Part shown: one piece after another, positions 38,101 to 50,759 of the stretch
Layout of the letters: every line of letters starts with the position of its first letter
Position numbering within the stretch: the stretch's first letter is position 1
Source of the DNA: Myoxocephalus aenaeus
Taxonomy: Eukaryota; Chordata; Actinopteri; Perciformes; Cottidae
Direction: 5' to 3'
Length of the DNA: 64,000 nt
Assembly: GCA_038501785.1 (NCBI GenBank)
Contig: JBAMJR010000031.1
Location: 10,870,501-10,934,500, forward strand
Notes under the pieces: generated by a model
Told to the model about the DNA's origin: nothing
Seen by the model: only the letters and a program-made list of their open reading frames with translations
Database searches by the model: none
Position numbers and translations under genes: made by a program

Positions 38101-41100
38101 GGAAAAGGTTACAGATTAATGGTGATGGGAGAGTGCCAGGGCACCAGCTGGACACGATACTTCACACTTGTCACCACAAGTTCAACATTAATCATCCAAT
38201 CTGGGGGTGATCAGGACTTTGTTATATGATGACACATGTTTCCTCACTCTTTTGCTCACGTCATACTTATCCAGGGACTATGTTACTCTGCTGCCACCGC
38301 TCTGTTGTCCGTTGTTGTTTTTTTTATAGATGCACCGATTGATTGGTCGCTGATCAAAATGGGACAGTTTTCAACTGACCGGCCATGACCAATGGCCCGC
38401 CGGTCAGCCTCATATTTTCAAACGTTTTGCCGGTTTTGTGAATGTTTTTATTTTTTATTTTACAGTTTTACAGCGGCACACAGCAACACAGACCGTGACA
38501 TGCCGCCGTTGTGGAAGTTCTTCAGTGTGAACGAAGAAGACATAAAGCTGCAATTTTTCCATGACTGCAAGTCCAAAATACGCAGTGGAAGAACACCTTT
38601 AAAATCGTAATCACACACTGTAAATCATGCTGCTCAGAGTAAAAGCAGAGTCTCTCCCTCGTACAGTCCTGCTTATAACGGAGCTAACGGCTAACGTGAA
38701 CAGGGGTTGCATTGACTTACATGATGACGTGTTCAAGCTCTACACAGTAAAATACGAGTACAGGGAAGGTCATTCATAATGCTATCATGATGTGTAAATG
38801 TAATCTTGTAAAAAATTGTTTTTGACAAGAAATTGAATAAATGGAGGTGTCTTCACAGTAATATAAAGATATTACCGAGGGAATATGAGTCCATGCATGA
38901 AGTATAACGTATCTGCCATTGTTCACGTCGTGTAATGAAATTACAAATTGAATTTGCCTACTTGTCGTCATGCAAATGTATTCTGATACGTGTGAGTTCG
39001 TTGTTCGATAGCCGATGCTGCCTAAACGCGGTTAACGCGTTGCTTGCGTTATTGTCGCATTGAAAGAACACGTGCAATGCAATGCCGCCCGTCAAAACAT
39101 CAGCTTGTTCCATTATCTAACTTTAAAAATGAAAATATGGTAAAGTAAGTCGTAGGAGACCGCTCGCCTTCAAAGTAAAAGTTTTGCGTTTTCAAAAGTA
39201 TTTTCTCCAGCCTAAATAATGAACATAATATATAACTGTTTAAATGAATAAATACAAATCATTTTGCTGGATAATCCTCTAACCTTTATAAAACAAATTG
39301 AATCATACGTTATTTATAGAGTACCACAGAAACAACACTTTCTAAACGTTTAGTAGCCTTTATATGAAAAGTGTTTTCAATACGACAGTCTCCTACAGGA
39401 GTGTAATCCGCTCACAACACGGGTCTGTATTACAATACACATTTATGATAGAAATAATATATAAAACATGTTTTCACTTTTCAATTTACTTTTACTTTTC
39501 AGAAATTACAGACGTTTTCTACCCGTGCCTGCTGCTTGTTGGTATTATGGTCACATGGATTTCAGGCCAGCCAATCAGCTCTTTCCCATCTTAAAACTTC
39601 ATTTCAGACTCATCAAGACTTTGTCATCTACATTAAGTTGTACTAATCATTATTATTGACGCTTCCTTGTTAAATACAAAGAAACATTGACTTTTTCTGC
39701 AGTCAGACTCATCACATGTCTCAACACTATAGCTGGTATCATTCACCCAAATAGTTTAAGAAGCCTTAATTAAATAAATACATTTAAAATTAGATTAATT
39801 TAAATAATTTAAGGAAACATTATATACAGATAACTCCAGTGTTCGTGCCCATTGAACAAAGAACAAAGTCACACGTATCAGAATACATTTGCATGAGCAC
39901 AAGTAGGCAAATGAAATTAGGCAATACCCCAAATCGGACATTGTTCATTCCACAACGTGAACAATGGCAGACCAATTATACTTCATGCACGGACCAATAT
40001 GACCTGTTTAACCTCTGAACACTAATGCTAGTTGGAAATATTTAATTAAAACTACCAATGCCAAGATTTTTAACCAAAAAGATGATGATTTATATCCTAT
40101 TCATTTGAATGGTAGCAAATATCCACTATAGTCGACAATAACAAAGTAAAAAGAGAACAGTTTACAATTAACATCGGGACAGTTAAAAGTGGTGAAAAAA
40201 GTTAGTCTGGAGCGTTGCTAACGATGACTATTTTCTGAAAGAAAATCTGACTTAAAAATGGCCAAGACAACGGGTGCATCTGTAATGTTTATGCAGGAGG
40301 AAGCTGGTAGTTGTACGATGTGCCGGCTAAATGTGTGTGTTGGGGAGGCCCGTGTCCCGCAGCCCGATGTAGTGTGCTGAAGCGAGCGCTCCTGGCACTC
40401 CTCGTGGAGCACTTCACCCCTCTGACTGTACCCTGACAAACTGTGACGCCTGGAGCACTTTAGGCTGACCCGGCTCCTCACCTCCTGCCTGATGGACAGA
40501 TTAAAGGACCATTAAGCATAATTACTGGTTCAGTTGGAGAGGCCAACTCATCCTGTCAGAAATAGTTACAAATTGCTGCACCTCTGGCCCTTGTACGGCT
40601 CTTAAATTCTGAATTTTATTACATTTGTCTACTTTCTTACCATCAACAAGTTTGGGTTTTGACAATATGAAAAGATCGGAAAAGCAAAACGGTGACTAAT
40701 GGAAATAAGACTACAAATTAGGCTGAAACATTTATTTTTGTAGTTTGCTTTCGCAAGAGGTCTTTCAGTTTTTGTGAATATGTGGCTCTCAGCCAATCAA
40801 AGTGAGTCTGGTGGCAGTGGAGAGGAGTGTGACAGGTAGTTGATGTGATCTGGAGTGGAGCAGTGTGAGTGTGTGGTCTGATGCGGTGTCTGTCTGATTA
40901 TGTAAAATGTGGTGAGATGGTGTAACATTGGCTGGCTGTTGCAGGCGTTTGCCAGCTCCAGAGGGCTTGTTGCCAGTTTTACATGAGAATATGCAGCAGC
41001 GCCTCGTAATGTTCTCCTCTCTGTATCCATAAGAAAACCCACACTGCCGCCCAAGGGAAATTGGTCGATAACATCAACCCAGCTGGAGGCCCAGGCGGCA

Positions 41101-44100
41101 GGCGAGAGTTTCCCCATTTTTACATCAACGCTGATGTTTATTATGAGATCTCCCTTCACTGTAACCTGCCCTTCTTGCGCCCTTTCTCTTCCTCATTTGG
41201 CCGATTATTACACCCATGGTGAGAACAAACAATTTCCCTACTTAATAATTCACATCACTTTCATCTGATACTCAGTTACCATGGGCAATTTAGTAGTTGA
41301 ATAATTTTGTGAAAAATTCATTTATTATCGCTGTGCGTTATGAATCTGGAGAGACGTAGAGTAGAGTGGTGGAGGATTTTAAATTGCGTCTGTGGAGCGA
41401 GGGATCCAAGGGTAGGTAATGTGTTCTAATGTTCTCAGCCATATGCATTGTTTTCAGGGCTCATCGGTTTTACATCGATTCCCACTGAAGTGTTTAATTG
41501 CATCATGAATATGATCTAATTCTGTCCTTTTCACTGAAACTGGAGCACTCTCTGTAAATGATGTACGGCCTTGACAGCACCACATCAGGATGTATTTTAT
41601 ATGGAATGTAAATTATAGTGTTAAATTAGCCTGGAAAGATAACTAGCTGGCACGGGGGAATGGACTCAACAGTTTAATTTAGTGTCAAAAGGCCGTGAAG
41701 GGATAAATCACCTCTCTCTCCCCTCTCCACTATGCCATATTAGGCTTTAATCATTCTCCTTTTCTTGTAATATTACTTGTTTCTCACCGCTGCCTAAGGA
41801 ATTCTTGAAAACTACACTGCATTTCTCGCAGCGTCAGTTGACTATTTGTAAATGCTTCAATTTGAGCACAGGGAAGACAGTGTTTGTCTCTTTTTACTTT
41901 CACCCGTTTTTCCTTTTTGAAATACTGTACACTTCTCCGGAGATCCAAAATGGCACTTGAAGCCCTGGAATTCACTTCTTTTCTTTTTCTTTTTTTTTTT
42001 TTACCAGAAGCAGCATCTTTTTTTTAAACAGTAGCTCCGAGTAAGTACAAAAGCAGGTGAAGAGGGGCTATGCTCCATGGCACAGTTTGGAAGGTGTTCA
42101 TGAATCAGACCAAAGCCTCAAGATTTAGTTCATAAGAAGGACCTCTCCCGGGTTCCTGTCCTCAGTCTGAGTGGCCCTGCCATTATCTGGCCCTCCATGT
42201 GCCCAATAGGCCTCTGGGCCTGGCGAGCAGCCCTCGCTCAGCCTGGTCTATCTGGTGTGATTGTGTTCTTGACAACAACTAGGAAGAAGCCACCTGGCTA
42301 AGATCTGGGTTTTAATGTGAGAACTCACTTGGCTTTGTGCTCCCAGAGTCATTGCTGGGAAGTGACTTTCACTTTGATTCAGGCAGAGAGAGCGAGAGAG
42401 GATCGGGGAGAGCTTGTGGGGCCAGATGACGTAAACACCTTTGCACCTTTTATGAATGTACTACCTGGTTAGTAGTAGTTTTACACACATGGATATCTGA
42501 ACCCAACTACTCACCACTGCACAACCAGGGTACCTCCTCTGTTTTTGAATTCCTCCCACTGCACTTCCCATTTTGACAGCTCTCTGGAGAAAAGGGCCCT
42601 TAAATTATCAAGTGGGGTTGTAGTTGTTTTCCTTGTTGTTTTCATCCCTGAGGGGGGAGGCAGGGGGGGGCTTTGGGGAGAAATTGGTATGTTAAATGAG
42701 CTATGGGAGGTCTGCCGTGGCATTTTTCTCTCTCCCTTTTTTTGAGTGGGGGTTCAGTCAGACGAGAATTGCTGCGTTGGGCGTTTGCGGCAGCTGTGTG
42801 AAGTCATTTTCCGGGAGTGCAAGCGGGAGAGAGGTGCGGATTAGGCAGCGCCTCTGAGCCGGAACAAGTCTGTCTGGGAAGGGATGAAGGCTACAAACCA
42901 TAGATCTAATTCCCGCTCACGCTGCTAGACAGCAGAGACACTCACACACAGCCAGTGTGAATTAGGCCCATTTGCTCTCCTCAGTCTGAAGCGAGCGAAC
43001 ACAGGAGCAGACAGGGAGAAGTTGACAGACTCCTCACATCCTGCCCTCTCTCCCGACTCCCCGCGCTGTTTCCAGCCCACCTCCAAAAGCTGTCTCCAGC
43101 TCGTGCTCTTTTTTTTGTGATTTTATTGTTTCTTGTGCTGCAAGTCTTTATTATTGCTGACATTAACATGAACACAGTGCAAAAACAGGTTCCACTCTAA
43201 TCCTGGGAGGGGTAAAAAAAAAAGAAAGAAAAAAAAAGGGCATTCCACTGGCAGTGCAGAAAATGTTTGCACCTGTGGCCCCATTGATTGCGTGCTTGAA
43301 GCTCCAATGCTCTGAAGTTCATGTCTTTTTAATGTGTGTAATGCTACGCCTCAGGTCATGCGATTGCCCTGAGGTTAAGAAAGGTTCATGAGGCCGTGTG
43401 CAGTGTGGATGAGCCGATTCGCTGCCCTTCTTCTTCCCCTCTCTGCCTTCACATGCACCAAACCAAACCCTCTCGTCGGCACACAAGAACCTGACCCCAA
43501 AGCCATGCGGTGAAGGGCCGGGATCAATGTGGCCGACCCAGATACACTGTTCCCCTGCCTCTTTGTGATTGGACACTGTTTGCTTGTGGGTCAACCCCAG
43601 TTTTGGAAAGGCAGGAGGGGAAGTTGCAATTTAGACCTTGAATGCTATCCATCATGTAACGAGGGCCGGCAGGCTCTGTGGCAATCTCGCTTAAAGTATT
43701 TCTGCTTTTCCCCTCAATTCCACCAGACTTATTTCAGAGAACCTCCAAAAATCAATTGGATTGCTTTAGTTATTAAGGCTGGTTTTAGAGCTGTGTTACT
43801 GGTAAGGAAAGATGGAGATGTTGGTGTAAGGACCCCCCGTTCTCTCCCGCGGTGCCTGTCTCTCCCATCACAGCCCTCTGCACCCTGCGTGCCCAGTAAT
43901 GAGTTGTATTACATGCTCTGTGGTGAGCATGTCTTGTGTTAGGAGGCTGTATTCAATCTTTGTACCGTGAATGGAGGGGAAGGCTCTTTGTGTGTCTTTG
44001 AGAGGCACTGAATTGAAACGGTGTGCACCGAGTGAAGCTGATGAGGAGAGAGCGAGTCCTGAGAGGAACATGTGGACGCCTGGCAGGCAGCAAAACATTG

Positions 44101-47100
44101 TAGCATGTTTGTGTGCATTTGTGCGTTGACATGTATCTAACATTGTGTCTGCAAGTGCTCTCTGTGTGTTCACTGCAGAACTGGGTGGATTTCAAGGAAA
44201 TGTGCTGCCGAGCTGGATGTAAGTTGAATTAGCCGTAGTCCTACGGTTTACTTATCCCACATTCTCAAACGGCCTGCCAAGAAGTGTATATTGTGTGAAT
44301 GAAAATCTACTCCAGTCGACTCATTCATCACTTGAGCCTCTCATTGTGACCCTTTTATAAGGACCGGCGAGGGGCCTCGCTATGGGCTAAGTGATTTTAT
44401 GAGGCAACATCACGGGGCTCGGGTCTTATTCCTTTTTGTAGGAATGCATTTTCTACTTAGATGGCAACAAACTGCATTTGCACTTAAAACATATTCTGTA
44501 ATCTTCTGTTATTTTACATACAAATTGCATCCTGGGCGATGCATTCATCATTGCTCATATCCAGCCCACTCCTAAATGAAAAATGTATCTGAGATGAATA
44601 ATGGATCCCTCCATAGTATAATTTTGTGTTTCTTGAATATAGTCGAGAGTTCCTCCTCTGCGTTATCCCCTAAATTTTGCCACCTTGCCTGGATGAAGTT
44701 TTAGAAGAGGGAGATATGAAGAAAAATTACTTATTTAGCGCGGTTATTGTTTACCTGAGAATTGTTACAATATGAAGCTTCCTTGACACGCATAATATAT
44801 GGGGGGTGGCCGTTAAAAAAAAGAAGAAGAAGCACGCGGCCGCTGCAATTCATGGTGTAGCGACTTCAGGACACATTCTAACGCCAATCAATCACGACCG
44901 TGCGCCGTACCTTGTAGTATCCTACATGTTCAGTCTGTGGAACAGTTGGTAGGGAGATGATAGGGTTTGCAGCCAGCGAGTGTACACAGGTGCCGGTGTA
45001 GTGCTAGTGTTGAGGGGCTCCTCTGGGGGCTATGGGTGGGCAGCCTTGTGTGAAGCCGGGAGAATTGAGGTTGAGTAGCTGAGCCCTCTGTCTTTATCTC
45101 TAATTACATGGTGAAGCTTGGGGAGATTGGGCAGAACTGTAAAGCCCCCACAGATAGTTTGGTACCCCCTCCTTCTGCCTGTAACACAGCAGGGTCTGAG
45201 GATGTGAAGTAGAACCAGGTCTGTTGGGGCTCTAATCCCACCACAGACGTTCTCCCCGGGGAGTCCCCGCTGTTCTTTCCTCTCCACAGCGGCTCCACAG
45301 TCTGCCACATTGCAACCCGCCGCTGGGGGAGAAGCACGGCGAGGCTCCGGCAGCCCACTCTGTCGTGCTCTACTTGCTCCTGTCGGTTTTTGTCGTCCCC
45401 AAAGTTTCCCAGCCCGTCCTGGGAGACTTCCTGACACCGAGTTGCAGATGGGAATCACTGGACCGAGGCAGCTGGTGTCACAACGTGGATTGGAATTCAC
45501 AGTTGGGATAAAATATGAAACAAATATGTCATTGTACATATGTTTCCCACAGTTTGTTCATCCAGCTGTTTCCTTGCTCAGTACCCCCTCGCTCCCCTTT
45601 GGCTTGCCATATAAACCTGGATCGGGCTGGCTGATACTAATCCATTGTTTGTCCCTTTGTGCCCAGTTTTTTTTCAGAGTGGGGTCCAGTCACTTTTAAG
45701 CATTATCCTCTGTAGCTGTTCACTCTACTGGATCATTCGTAAGAGCTATTTTTTTCTGGATTTGAATGTTTGCACTTTGTTGTTTTGATGATATGAGGCA
45801 ACACTATCAAAGGAGAGCGCAGAACATACTTCACTACGAATGGAAAAAAAGCTGAATTATTCCCAGGCAGCTAAGTGTCCTTTGATTCCTTTGCAAGTTT
45901 AATCTGCAGAAATCGATAAAAGGATGCATGTTGGGCTTGGGAGTCAACAGCAGCCGTGTTTGATGGGTAAACGGACACCCAGATGGATGATGTGAGGGAA
46001 CATTCATCTTTCTTTAGGCAAATTGGGCCGCGAGGTACTGACTAATTGATTGATTGCATGAATTGCTGATACAATCAAAGCCTGGCCTGATTTATGGCGA
46101 TAAATCGATTGATTAATCTGGTTTTCTGTGCAGGGGTTGATCCGTGATGGTGGTGAGAAGTGGGGGGAAGACACCTCCAAGTCACACATCCGTCTTGGAG
46201 CCGTCAGCCTTGTTGGTTTAGTGTGGTAATAAGAAAGGCCTGGATCTCCCAGCTGACATTTACAAAGAGCCGGTCGGCTATGACCCGCTCCCTAGATTAA
46301 CCTCCACTTGTTCGCATAAGCACCACTGATATTATTAAAAGACGGGGAGCAGCAGCAGCAGCCGGGGGGAAAAAATGAAGTGTGACTTTTTCCAGTTTCA
46401 CCGTTTGCATACATCATTAGGAGGGGAACAACAAAAATCAATTGCACATTCCAGAATAAATAAAAACAAATATCTTGAGCAGCGTAATGCGAAGGCCTCT
46501 TGTTGACTCTTTCCAGATTACATTTACCCAGGTGTTTAAACGCTGATTTACAGCAAGATGGAGTCCATTCCCTGCACTCGCCTGCCTGTCTGCCTGCCTG
46601 TTCAGAATATGAAATGGAAGTTAAACACTGTGAATCTCCAGTGTGGGGAGGAGGGCTCTGGACGTGTGGGCAGTGTAGCATCAAATAGATTGTGTTTCCT
46701 CCCGTGTAAACGCCTAATGTGTGCCGAGTGCTCTGACACAGATGAATGTAAGGAATTTGCTGTAAAGACTTTACGGCCCTTTTGAGAGACATGGCTGGGA
46801 ACTGGTAGTGTGGAACCTGCTCCACGCCCCCCTGAACACACGTCCGCATGCACGTACACACTCACACGCTTGCACAAGTGCTTACACATGCACACATGTC
46901 AAGGCACACAGCCCTCCAAGGAGAGCAGCTACATCAAACTGTTAAGGCTCACGCGGACGATCGGGGATGCTTTTTTATTTGCTTTGGGTCAGAAATGGCG
47001 GCCCCCGACGATGTGATGCGGATCCTCACACAGACCGGCTCCACACTTTGTGCTATGTTATGGCAGAAACAAAATCCCGGTGATTCTCCTGACCGGGCTC

Positions 47101-50100
47101 ATCATTTATTATACGAGAGCTACCTTCTGCTGCAGAACAGGGCGAATTATAAAGTGATTCATGTATAAACTGCCCTTTCAAGTGGCTGCTCCCATTCTGC
47201 GGCAACGAAACTCGTCTGCCAGATCTTCGAGCCTTTGTGACGGCGCTCAAAGCTCTCGGCTGCTTGTTGTCAGCGCTGGTTTTATTCCCACTCTCACCGC
47301 TCTATTTAGATCCATTTATTTTTGGTTCAAATGCTGAAAAATGAAAGTGCGACGGAGAGAAGGAGGGTAAAGGAGTGTTCCCGCTCTCTCAGACAGGTGG
47401 CCCCGGTTTATGTCGCCAGGCCCCAGGGGCCCCGCTAACTGAGTCTGAGCGAGAGGAGGGACCCGTCTCTCAGCGCTACACAGGTGGCGTGAAACGCAGC
47501 CCTCTCTCCACACCTGAAATATTCAGATTCTTCCAGCGGCGTCGCTTTGATCTCGCTGCAATCGACAAGGGAAAACGGAGAGAGTAGAGGGGAGAAAACA
47601 ACAAAAACAAGAGGAAGAGCAGCACACCTGAGAGTGAACAGATTGACATTTCTTAAGAGAGAATAAACAATCGCAGGTTAGCAGTGTTGCATCGCTACAG
47701 CTCGTCGTTTCAGGTGAAAGTGGGCCATCGCGGTGATGGCTGCATCTTTGGAGCCTTCCTCCTCTCCCACTAGCTGACCTCAATGGTGAAGCTTCACAGA
47801 GACGAATCCCCCGCAGTGCACGCCTCTTTCCCACTTTGAAAGAAACAGGAAAGCAACCCGTGTCCCCAGTTTTTATTGTTTGAGTTCGTACCATCTCTGC
47901 TCCGCTCATTTTTAAATGTGTCCCCCTTCAAAAAAAAAAAAATAATCTAGTTTTTTGAGCACTGGTTTTTCTTGTTCTTGGCTATTGTGAAACCTCCCTG
48001 TCGCCCTTCCACATTCACGTCTCCATTTGAGCCGATCATTTGGCCGACTGAGGTTATCATGTCTTCGCTCAAGTTTCAACCCACTAGTCTGCTAATGAAT
48101 CATAGGACTATGCAATTAGTCACCCTGCATGTACCACGCAATGACAATAGACACCCTGATTGTAACCACAGAGTTTGAGAGGAGCAGAACAATGGTCGTC
48201 CTTAATGATGATAAATAAGGTGTTGTAATTGGCCTTCGTTTGGATCAGTCAGTCATGGATTGTAATTTGAAGTTTCTAATTGGAGGATATTTAAAGTTAT
48301 TCATTGGATTCGGAATGGATACAAGGTCGTTTGAAAGGGCTGTATTAAGATGGTTTTGTAATGGTAAAATATAGTGTTGTCATGTTGGAGGCCTGAATCG
48401 AACCTTTAAATGACCCTCAGAGATAAAGACCAAATGGGAAGAGAAACAGATGTACTGAGATGGGTGCTGGGATCAAAGGACTGTTGATCTTCCTTCATTT
48501 GAATATGGGGAGTCGTAAGAGAGGTTGACTTCCCAGGACAAAGGGAGATGTTTTCCTGCTCTGATCACGGGAACCGGGGGTGTTCACGGTTCTCGAGCAG
48601 ACTAGGTACTCTGTTTTCTTTCATGGGGGGTTTGGGGGCGGAGACCTGATTGTGTTAAAAGGGGCCTGATGACGTTGCTTCTTTGAATCTTGTGTCACAG
48701 GCTGCTCTGACCAGTGACAGACTTTTCCTTCCTGCAGGAATAAACGGACTTAAGACAACTTTGATTAAGAGAGACATCATTCCTTCTTAACAGATCTAAT
48801 GGGAAAAACTTCCATTACAGTTTCATGATACTTCTTATAAATAAATGGAATTAGAGCCTCCCTGATCGTACTAAGATGTGTTACCAGTATATCAGTGGAA
48901 AAAAAGAGACGTGTGTGCGTGCGCGCATGTGTATTTAAGTGTGCATATTGGAATTAAAGAGAGAGAAGTGTTGACAAGTAGGCTGTGCTCTAGTGCATCA
49001 GGCGCCAAAAACTCTCGAAATGAAGCAGGGTATGACGAATAATGGCTGACAACACCAGTCACACCTTTTGCTGATGGTTGTAACGCTCACAGGCTTCTCC
49101 TTCCTTTTGTAAGATTTAGCATGCCGTTTGAAGACAGCCTGACTGACTGGGGATTAATTATTTTGGATGATTTATCAGACTTACCAGTCCAGAGTTTAGA
49201 GAGGTGTCAAAATTAAATGTGCTTTTCCTCTTTGGAAAGTCCTCACGATCTCTACGCTACCTCCATATTTCTGCACTGTGCCGTCAGTATCGCTTCTGCA
49301 GAGTGGACAGTTGCAGAGTGTGCAAGTAATTCGTTGGGCAGGGATTCTCAAACCAGGGTCCGGGACCCCACAGGGGTTCACTCGATTAGTCTGAGGGGTC
49401 ATGAGACAATCGTCAGGATAGGGAACCCGAAGGAAAACATTTGCTATTAAATTTATTTAACGATTGACAATGTTGATATTGGCTTTGCTTTAATGTCAAA
49501 GGAAATGTTTGACATTTTGGGAAATACGCTTATTTGCTGTGTGGCTGAGATTTAAATGAGTAAATTGATAAAACTCATATCTGTTAAATATGAATAAACT
49601 GCCACAAGACAGTTAGCGTAGCATTAGCTAGCAGAGAGACTGGAAATAAAGGGAGACAGCTACTCTGTCCCTGTCTGAACGTTAAATCAGGATTCAAGGA
49701 CCATTTATTGTCATTATGCAACACAATTCAGCCCATTTGTAACACAACAAACACATGACAAACAAAACAAAAACACTCGCATATTCCTGTAGTGCTCACA
49801 TCATCAGGAGGAATGTAAACAGGAGCAACAAAAATAATTATCTGGGCAGATAATACAACCATCTTTACATAAAAAATTTATTAAACATGAGGAAAAACAT
49901 TGTCCATCAACTTTGACTGTGTTTGAGCACCAAGCATCACCATCTAAAAACAGGAGTCCACTCCTCTCGTCCCACCACAGTTGAACTAAGCAAACCATCT
50001 CCTGGCCATGACTCTGTTTTTGTTTGGGCGAAGGCGTGACCGGCCCTACTCTGCTTATGATTGGCTAGTACTTGTTGCTTTTGCTTGGATTGGTTAGGTT

Positions 50101-50675
50101 TGGGCGTGAGGAGTGAGATTGGTCAGGGTCAATCAGAGGCAGAGTAGGGGGGGTCATGGCCATAGTTTTATATTTAGAAGACAGGCATGAGACTGGTATC
50201 AATCTAACTCGTGGTGGAAACACGAATATGCATATTTTCCCAAAATGTTAGAAGTGTAACTTGTGGGGTCAAGAGTCAAAAAGGTGGGAAACCAGTGCCT
50301 GAGGGTCCTTTTTACCCCCAGTGGAGTACCAGGTAAAAGTGTGGTACAATTCATAACCATGTCTGGGTGCCGTTTTTGTAGTTTATTTTTTGGGATTGAT
50401 AACAGACGTTTTCTGAATCAGGATTGTATTCAAATAGTATTTGACACAGGTGTGACGTGGTGATGGGGTGTGGATCGATGCAGCTCTCGCAAGCCGACTG
50501 AGAGTACAAGTGAAGGAGCAGCAGTCGGTGGTAAACAGATGGAGGGAGATGCCAGGTGATAGCCCCCCCCAGTGCCTCCCTGTCAGAGTCCGCGTGCTCA
50601 CCTCACGTTTCTGGCACCGGGTCACGGAGGTTAGAGGCTCCTCCCACCCAGCTCCTTCTGTCTGGACGGTCCAAC

Positions 50676-50759
<84 letters not shown>

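Noticed and set aside
45030..45539. 169-codon minus-strand ORF
   Set aside because: No domain or homologue is recognised, and overlapping open frames on both strands suggest GC-driven chance openness.
46292..46861. 189-codon minus-strand ORF, the longest in the window
   Set aside because: It is Cys/His-rich by composition, matches no family I know, and lies in cux2 intron 1.
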